Shown piece by piece: positions 43,796 to 48,370 of a stretch of DNA of 48,370 nucleotides. The translations under genes and the position numbers were made by a program. Numbering within the stretch: the first letter of the stretch is position 1; every line of letters begins with the position of its first letter. The stretch comes from an uncultured Victivallales bacterium (GTDB lineage: Bacteria; Verrucomicrobiota; Lentisphaeria; Victivallales; UBA1829), in assembly GCA_944391115.1 (NCBI GenBank), contig CALXSJ010000023.1, positions 1-48,370 of the forward strand, read 5' to 3'. Below the pieces are notes generated by a model. That model saw nothing but the letters and a program-made list of their open reading frames with translations. It did no database searches and was not told the origin of the DNA.

Positions 43796-46700
43796 ATGTT
43801 TCTCTTACGCCATACCGCTTCTCTCCTGCTGAGCGCCGCAACTTTGTACTGCTGCGCGGACGATCCGCAATGGGAGGCGAATCTGATTCAAAACGGGAAT
43901 TTCGCGGAAGGCGCCGGGACGCGCGCGGCTTCCTGGAATCCCGGGTTCTTCGACGGGGCGAAAGGTTCCGTCGAATGGAAAAAGGACGCGGGACCGGATG
44001 GGGCGCCGGTTCTGCATTTTGCGTTCACACCGCCTGCCAAGGGGTTGATTCAGGCGGAAAACACTCTCTTTCCCCTGCCCCGCGGCGGGGAACGGAAACT
44101 GCGTCTGACTGTCCGCTATCAGGGTTCCGGCATGATCCAGATCCGTTTTTTCACGAAAAATGAAAAAGGGGAAATGGTTCTGATGCGGACCGCCGCGGGA
44201 ACGGGAATCAAGCTTGACTGCGTCCTCCCGAAAAGCACGGAATGGCGGACGCTTGTCATGACGCGCACCCTCTCGGAAGCACTTCTTTCTCAAAATGCCT
44301 ACGGTTCCGCCGTCATCATGCACTGGCCCGGTTCGGCGGCGCTGAGCGTTGCAGGCATCGCACTCCAGCTGAATCATGCGCCGCAGCAGACACCCGTCAA
44401 AACGATGGCCGTGCAGATCAATCCGCCGCCGAGCCGCGCGGCACCGCCGCCCGCGGACCGGATTGCACCGCCCGCGCCGTATCAGTATCGGATCGACGGA
44501 AGGACGCTGCGGAAAAACGGCAAGGTCCACTATTTCATCGGCACGCTCTGTTCGGAGTGGACGGTCAACTCCCTCTGGCTGCGCGGCCTTCTCGGCTACG
44601 ACTACATCGCCGTCCATCACGGCGACGGCATCCGCGCCGTGGAAAACAGCCGGAAACAGGTCGAGATCGGATTCGAAAACCGCTCCTATGTTTACAGCTA
44701 CATGAGCGAAGTGATCCGCAACGGCATGCTTCCGCAGCTCCGCATCGCGCAGTCCTACGAATACTCCCCCTTCTATCCGCTGCGGAAAAAACATCCGGAG
44801 ATCGGGGAGTTCTACATTACGGGCAATCATTCGATGAGTCTGGACATGCTGTCGGAAACTGCCGGAAAGCTCTACGAATCCACCTTTGAAAACGACCGGA
44901 ACTATTTCGGAACGCTGCCGCTGTTCGCCTATGAGATCCTGCGCGAACCGGGCTATACGCCGACGCATGAACGGCCTCTGAAAGCCTTCAGCGCCTTTGC
45001 CCGCGCGAAATACGGAACGCTCGAACGCGCCAATCAGGCGTGGGGAAGCAGCTTCCGGAGCTGGGACGAGGTCGGACCGACCCATCTGGCACAGCTCAAA
45101 CTCGCGCTCGACTGGAGCGCGCGCCTTGCCGTCCTGGAACACATCTACAACAGCCGCCCGGGCAATTACTACGACTGGCTGGAATTCCTGCGCGGCGATT
45201 TCGCCTCCGGCGCGGCGCACGTAAAACAGACGCTCCGGCGTTATTTCAACGCCCCCTTCACCTATGACTGCCGGATGCAGAGCCACTATTTCGACGGCTA
45301 CGCGGCGGTCGATCCCGAACGCGCGGCGGAGGTCAACGACATTCTTTTCTGCCACACCGGCTACCGTTACTTCTACTACGGCGGACGCCCCGCGGACACG
45401 TCAAGCGTGCTCCTGAGCATTCTGGACTCCGTGCTCTATCACGACTATCTCGCGCACAACATCAATCGCCCGATCGTCAACACGGAAAACATCATCACGA
45501 CCGTCGCCGCCTCGGGCAGTTCCGCAAAGGCGATGGAGGAGAACTGCTTCGGGAAATTCCACGGCATGGCCCGCTTCAAACTGGTTTCCAGACGCGGCGA
45601 TGTCGACGACGCCTGGTTCAAGCCAGAGTTCGACGACTCCTCCTGGACGCGGATTCCCGTGCCCGGAGCATGGGATGAAACGCCGGAATTCAAAGGGAAA
45701 AAAGGCTGGGGCTGCTACCGCTTCAAATTCTTCATGCCATCCGGCGTGGTCCGCCAGAGCTTCCTGGACAGCACGGTCCGCTACCTCATTCACGGCAAGG
45801 GCGTGGCGCAGCGCGGCGAATTCTTCCTGAACGGCAGGAAACTCGGCAAAGTCGCCGGCTGGGACACGAAATACCAGTTCGATGTCGGCGGCCTCCTGCA
45901 ATACGGAAAGGAAAACATCCTGACCGTGGTCGTGGACGGCACCAGCCATTACAGCGAAGGACTGCGCTCCTATCTCTATCTGCTTTCCGACCGGATGATC
46001 AGCGAAAACAAGCCGTTCACGGAGGAAAACTACCGTCAGATGCTCTGGTCGAACATCATCCACGGCGTCTCCGGCAACACCCTCTGGCACTGGGACTCCA
46101 ACGTGCACTACTTCCTGCCGGAGGTCAAGGCGGAGATCGAGGCGGGCGCACCGCTGGCTCTTCCGGCGGCCGGTCCCGGCGGACAGGCCGCGATCCTCTA
46201 CCCGTTCGAGAGTTTCCGCGGGATGCTGAACAGTTCCGCGCAGAACTACCGCGACTACATGAGTTATTTCGGCGCGATGTTCTTTTCCGGCTATCCGACC
46301 GATACGCTGAGCTGCCGGAGCTTCGCGAAAATGGACCCCTCCCGGTACAAACTGATCGTCGTGCCCTACGCTTCGCTGGTCCGCGCGGGCGTATGGGAAA
46401 AACTGCAGGAAGCGGTTGCGGCGGGCGCCACTGCGGTCGTCACATTCGATTCGATGATCTGGAGCGACGACGCCTACCGCAGAATCCCGGTTGAGGAATA
46501 CGCCGGTATCCGGACGGTCTCCGAAACCATTCCCGCGGGCTGGAAACTGCGTCTTGCCGGAGCGGAGTTCCCGCTGGAGAAAGGCGACTACTGCGGAAAG
46601 GCCGGCGAAAAAATCGCGCTTGCCGGCGCGGAAGTTCTGGGGACTTACTCCGACGGATCTCCTGCTGTGACGGTAAAGAAGATCGGGAAAGGGAGAATCT

Positions 46701-47953
46701 GCTACGTCGCCGCGCGTCTCGACCTCCATGCCGCAAGCGCGCTGGCGGCAAAGCTCGGTGCGGAAGCCAATCTTGTCAGACCCGTCGAAATCAGCTGCAA
46801 GACGAGTGACGAATATCCCTATCTTGAAACAAAGCTTGCCGGAACACCGGAACGCTTCCTGCTCTACCTGACGAACTGGGGCGGCACAAGGCGTGAGGTC
46901 ACAATCCGGCTCCGGGATGAAAAATACATCTCAGCCCCGCTGCGGATGCGGAACCTCAAGGAGTGGGCGCGCGGCGCGAAGAACGAGGTCAGAGGTGCGG
47001 AAAAACTTCTCCGGAACGGTATGACGCTCACGCTGGATTCGCAGTCCCCGACGGCGCTGCTCCTTGAACGGGAAACGCTCACTCCCATGCCGGTTGAAAC
47101 GCCGTCGAAGGAGCGGCTCGCCCTGCGCGACGAGGTCCGGAAACTGGCGGAAAATCCCGCTCAGAACTTCAAGGGACGCAAGGCGCTCTTCCTGACGCGC
47201 CTCGACAGCGAGGACAAGGATTACGGCGTGGATTACTTCCCCGTTCTCTCGCAGATGCTCCGGAAACGGGGATATGCGCCGTGGAGTCTCGCCCCGTCCG
47301 AAGTGACGGAGGAAAAACTCCGGGAATGCTCGATGGTCGTGCTCGCCGAGGAGTGTGCACTGATCTACAGCCGTCTCCTCAAAACGAAATTCCCCGCGAT
47401 GCTGCGCAAATACATCAGGGAGGGCGGTTCCCTGCTTCTGCTCTGCTCGTCAAATCCCTATCGCCCGAACTCCAACCGGAGCATCCTGCTGGCGCAGATG
47501 ATCGCGCCGGAATTCCGGATCACTCAGGAAAGCCTCTGTGAGAATCCGCTCTCCTGCGCGGAGGGCGATCCGCTCCGGATCCGCGTCTCCAATATGACGG
47601 ATCATGTGCTGTGCGCCAACGTGAAGGAGCTTCAGTTCTTCCCGGTCTCCGCATTCGGATTGACCGATCCGCGCTGGAAGAGCGTTGTCCGCTCTTCCGC
47701 TGATGATCTCCGGCAGAAGAACCGGAGCATCGTCGCGGCGGGCGAGTTCGGAAAAGGCCGCATTGTTGTGGCGGGAGACAGCCTGTGGCTCGCCCCCGTG
47801 CATGTCGAAGCCGCCGACAATCTTCAGTTCCTTCAGAATATTGCGGACTGGCTCGGCGGCAATCCGCTCTCCGTCTGTGACAAAAAGAAATTCCTGGACG
47901 AATTTCCGGTCTCCGCGCAGCGTCTGCGCGACGCCGTCCGCGAAAGGAATTGA
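43796..47953 (+). CDS. Large secreted GH42-like beta-galactosidase-type enzyme
   Basis: The 1385-residue protein starts at 43796 (AAAGGAT upstream). After a signal peptide come a CBM-like domain (about 25-205), a Pro-rich linker, and a GH42-like TIM barrel (about 225-600, resuming at about 740-790). Candidate acid/base is Glu384 in YEILREPGY and nucleophile Glu564 in IVNTENIITT; FARAKYGTLERANQAWGSSF is the classic GH42 helix. A GH2-like jelly roll (about 606-735: WFKPEFDDSSW, FLNGRKLGKVAGW) is inserted between the nucleophile and the last strand, HGVSGNTLWHWDSN. A glutaminase-like trimerisation domain (about 800-1000), a beta domain and a second glutaminase-like domain (about 1120-1370) follow. 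The sugar is not determined. Confidence 0.85.
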   Translation: MFLLRHTASLLLSAATLYCCADDPQWEANLIQNGNFAEGAGTRAASWNPGFFDGAKGSVEWKKDAGPDGAPVLHFAFTPPAKGLIQAENTLFPLPRGGERKLRLTVRYQGSGMIQIRFFTKNEKGEMVLMRTAAGTGIKLDCVLPKSTEWRTLVMTRTLSEALLSQNAYGSAVIMHWPGSAALSVAGIALQLNHAPQQTPVKTMAVQINPPPSRAAPPPADRIAPPAPYQYRIDGRTLRKNGKVHYFIGTLCSEWTVNSLWLRGLLGYDYIAVHHGDGIRAVENSRKQVEIGFENRSYVYSYMSEVIRNGMLPQLRIAQSYEYSPFYPLRKKHPEIGEFYITGNHSMSLDMLSETAGKLYESTFENDRNYFGTLPLFAYEILREPGYTPTHERPLKAFSAFARAKYGTLERANQAWGSSFRSWDEVGPTHLAQLKLALDWSARLAVLEHIYNSRPGNYYDWLEFLRGDFASGAAHVKQTLRRYFNAPFTYDCRMQSHYFDGYAAVDPERAAEVNDILFCHTGYRYFYYGGRPADTSSVLLSILDSVLYHDYLAHNINRPIVNTENIITTVAASGSSAKAMEENCFGKFHGMARFKLVSRRGDVDDAWFKPEFDDSSWTRIPVPGAWDETPEFKGKKGWGCYRFKFFMPSGVVRQSFLDSTVRYLIHGKGVAQRGEFFLNGRKLGKVAGWDTKYQFDVGGLLQYGKENILTVVVDGTSHYSEGLRSYLYLLSDRMISENKPFTEENYRQMLWSNIIHGVSGNTLWHWDSNVHYFLPEVKAEIEAGAPLALPAAGPGGQAAILYPFESFRGMLNSSAQNYRDYMSYFGAMFFSGYPTDTLSCRSFAKMDPSRYKLIVVPYASLVRAGVWEKLQEAVAAGATAVVTFDSMIWSDDAYRRIPVEEYAGIRTVSETIPAGWKLRLAGAEFPLEKGDYCGKAGEKIALAGAEVLGTYSDGSPAVTVKKIGKGRICYVAARLDLHAASALAAKLGAEANLVRPVEISCKTSDEYPYLETKLAGTPERFLLYLTNWGGTRREVTIRLRDEKYISAPLRMRNLKEWARGAKNEVRGAEKLLRNGMTLTLDSQSPTALLLERETLTPMPVETPSKERLALRDEVRKLAENPAQNFKGRKALFLTRLDSEDKDYGVDYFPVLSQMLRKRGYAPWSLAPSEVTEEKLRECSMVVLAEECALIYSRLLKTKFPAMLRKYIREGGSLLLLCSSNPYRPNSNRSILLAQMIAPEFRITQESLCENPLSCAEGDPLRIRVSNMTDHVLCANVKELQFFPVSAFGLTDPRWKSVVRSSADDLRQKNRSIVAAGEFGKGRIVVAGDSLWLAPVHVEAADNLQFLQNIADWLGGNPLSVCDKKKFLDEFPVSAQRLRDAVRERN

Positions 47954-47968
47954 CTCTGGAAAAATCTG

Positions 47969-48036
47969 ATGCCGTTTTGGATTCTGCATCCCGTTACCGG
48001 CCCTGTTGGGACCGTGGGGTCCGAAACGGCATTTTT
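47969..48036 (+). terminator. Terminator after the GH42-like gene
   Basis: ATGCCGTTTTGGA (47969-47981) pairs with TCCGAAACGGCAT (48020-48032) over 13 bp with one G-U pair, and five T follow. The loop is long (38 nt) and partly self-complementary. Confidence 0.65.
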
Positions 48037-48044
48037 CATAAAAA

Positions 48045-48370
48045 AAATAATTTGCCATGCAAATTATAATTCGTGCAGGACTTTCAGTCCTGCCGCGCTC
48101 CACCTGCGCAAGCCGGACGCCGAAGGCGGAAGTTTTCGCGCTTCGCGCGACCAGCGTTTCGCCGCTGGAGCACGCCAAGGGCCAAAAGGCCCTTGACCCC
48201 GCGAAAAATGCTCGCGCATTTTTCCGTAATGAAAAAAAGTGAAGCCTCCCTGCCGCGCTCCACCTGCGCAAGCCGGACACCGGAGGCAGAAGCTTTCGCG
48301 CTTCGCGCGACCAGCGTTTCGCCGCTGGAGCACGCCAAGGGCCAAAAGGCCCTTGACCCCGCGAAAAATG
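48045..48370 (-). repeat. Composite hairpin element with 160-bp tandem repeat
   Basis: In reverse orientation to the 29.1-kb copy this region has ATAATTTGC-CAT-GCAAATTAT, GCAGGACT-TTC-AGTCCTGC (48075-48093), CGCGC-TTC-GCGCG (48137-48149), CCAGCG-TTTCGC-CGCTGG (48151-48168), CAAGGGCC-AAAA-GGCCCTTG and GAAAAATGC-TCGC-GCATTTTTC. The block from CCTGCCGCGC at 48089 is repeated from 48249 (period 160) and is cut by the window end. Confidence 0.85.

Noticed and set aside
43805-45355. 516-codon open frame on the minus strand
   Set aside because: Antisense shadow of the GH42-like gene with no recognisable motif.
48089-48370. CRISPR-like array
   Set aside because: The 160-bp repeats are contiguous, contain internal hairpins and have no unique equal-length spacers or cas genes.

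Overview
The window looks like chromosomal DNA from a Lentisphaerota-type bacterium (Victivallales-like, GC-rich). This is inferred from gene content, not from a database match. The main pointers are prepilin-type proteins with a [19 protein letters not shown]-style N-terminus and an H-X9-DG tail motif, placed next to very large secreted glycoside-hydrolase-like proteins, and many AraC/IclR/GntR-type regulators of sugar metabolism. Thirty-five protein genes, two tRNAs (Thr-UGU, Cys-GCA) and one FMN riboswitch can be supported.

Layout. 1-706: tandem hairpin-rich repeats. 707-2360 (minus): a three-gene membrane complex (seven-TM protein, MotA/TolQ/ExbB channel, DUF2149 protein) resembling HmuT-HmuU-HmuV of anaerobic haem-uptake loci but without the CobN-like HmuS; its upstream region carries ATTAG/CTAAT inverted repeats. 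2652-2726: tRNA-Thr. 2913-11075 (minus): an FMN-riboswitch-controlled riboflavin operon (ribBA, ribH, nusB, ftsY, a C39-like peptidase, ribD, ribE, an unknown gene, pdxJ). 11331-18147 (minus): pyrK-pyrD followed by a nucleotide-sugar dehydrogenase, an epimerase and a glycosyltransferase fused to a large membrane domain; the pyrK leader can form two mutually exclusive hairpins, one of which hides the ribosome binding site. 18177-21678: priA, tRNA-Cys, prmA. 21742-29021: AraC regulator, divergent TIM-barrel isomerase, a pseudopilin and a 1338-residue secreted multidomain protein. 29508-39858: glyS, an IclR/FAD-oxidoreductase pair, mnmE, a TPR protein, leuS and an acyl-ACP thioesterase. 40305-47953: a polysaccharide-type locus (SGNH hydrolase, GntR/LacI-type regulator, pseudopilin, small carbohydrate-binding-like protein, 1385-residue GH42-like enzyme). 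47954-48370: terminator, then tandem repeats running off the window end.

Two signals stand out beyond ordinary genes. First, one family of composite, hairpin-rich intergenic elements occurs at five loci in 48 kb, and several stems differ between copies by paired substitutions that keep base pairing. Second, promoters can be read repeatedly as TTGAAA-N17-TATATT (ribH, glyS, leuS, and the close variant at mnmE), giving a usable sigma-70 model for this organism. Other points worth attention are the pyrKD leader switch, the probable near-leaderless iclR gene, the shared -10 between mnmE and the TPR gene, and the GH42-like enzyme with a GH2-type jelly roll nested inside its barrel.
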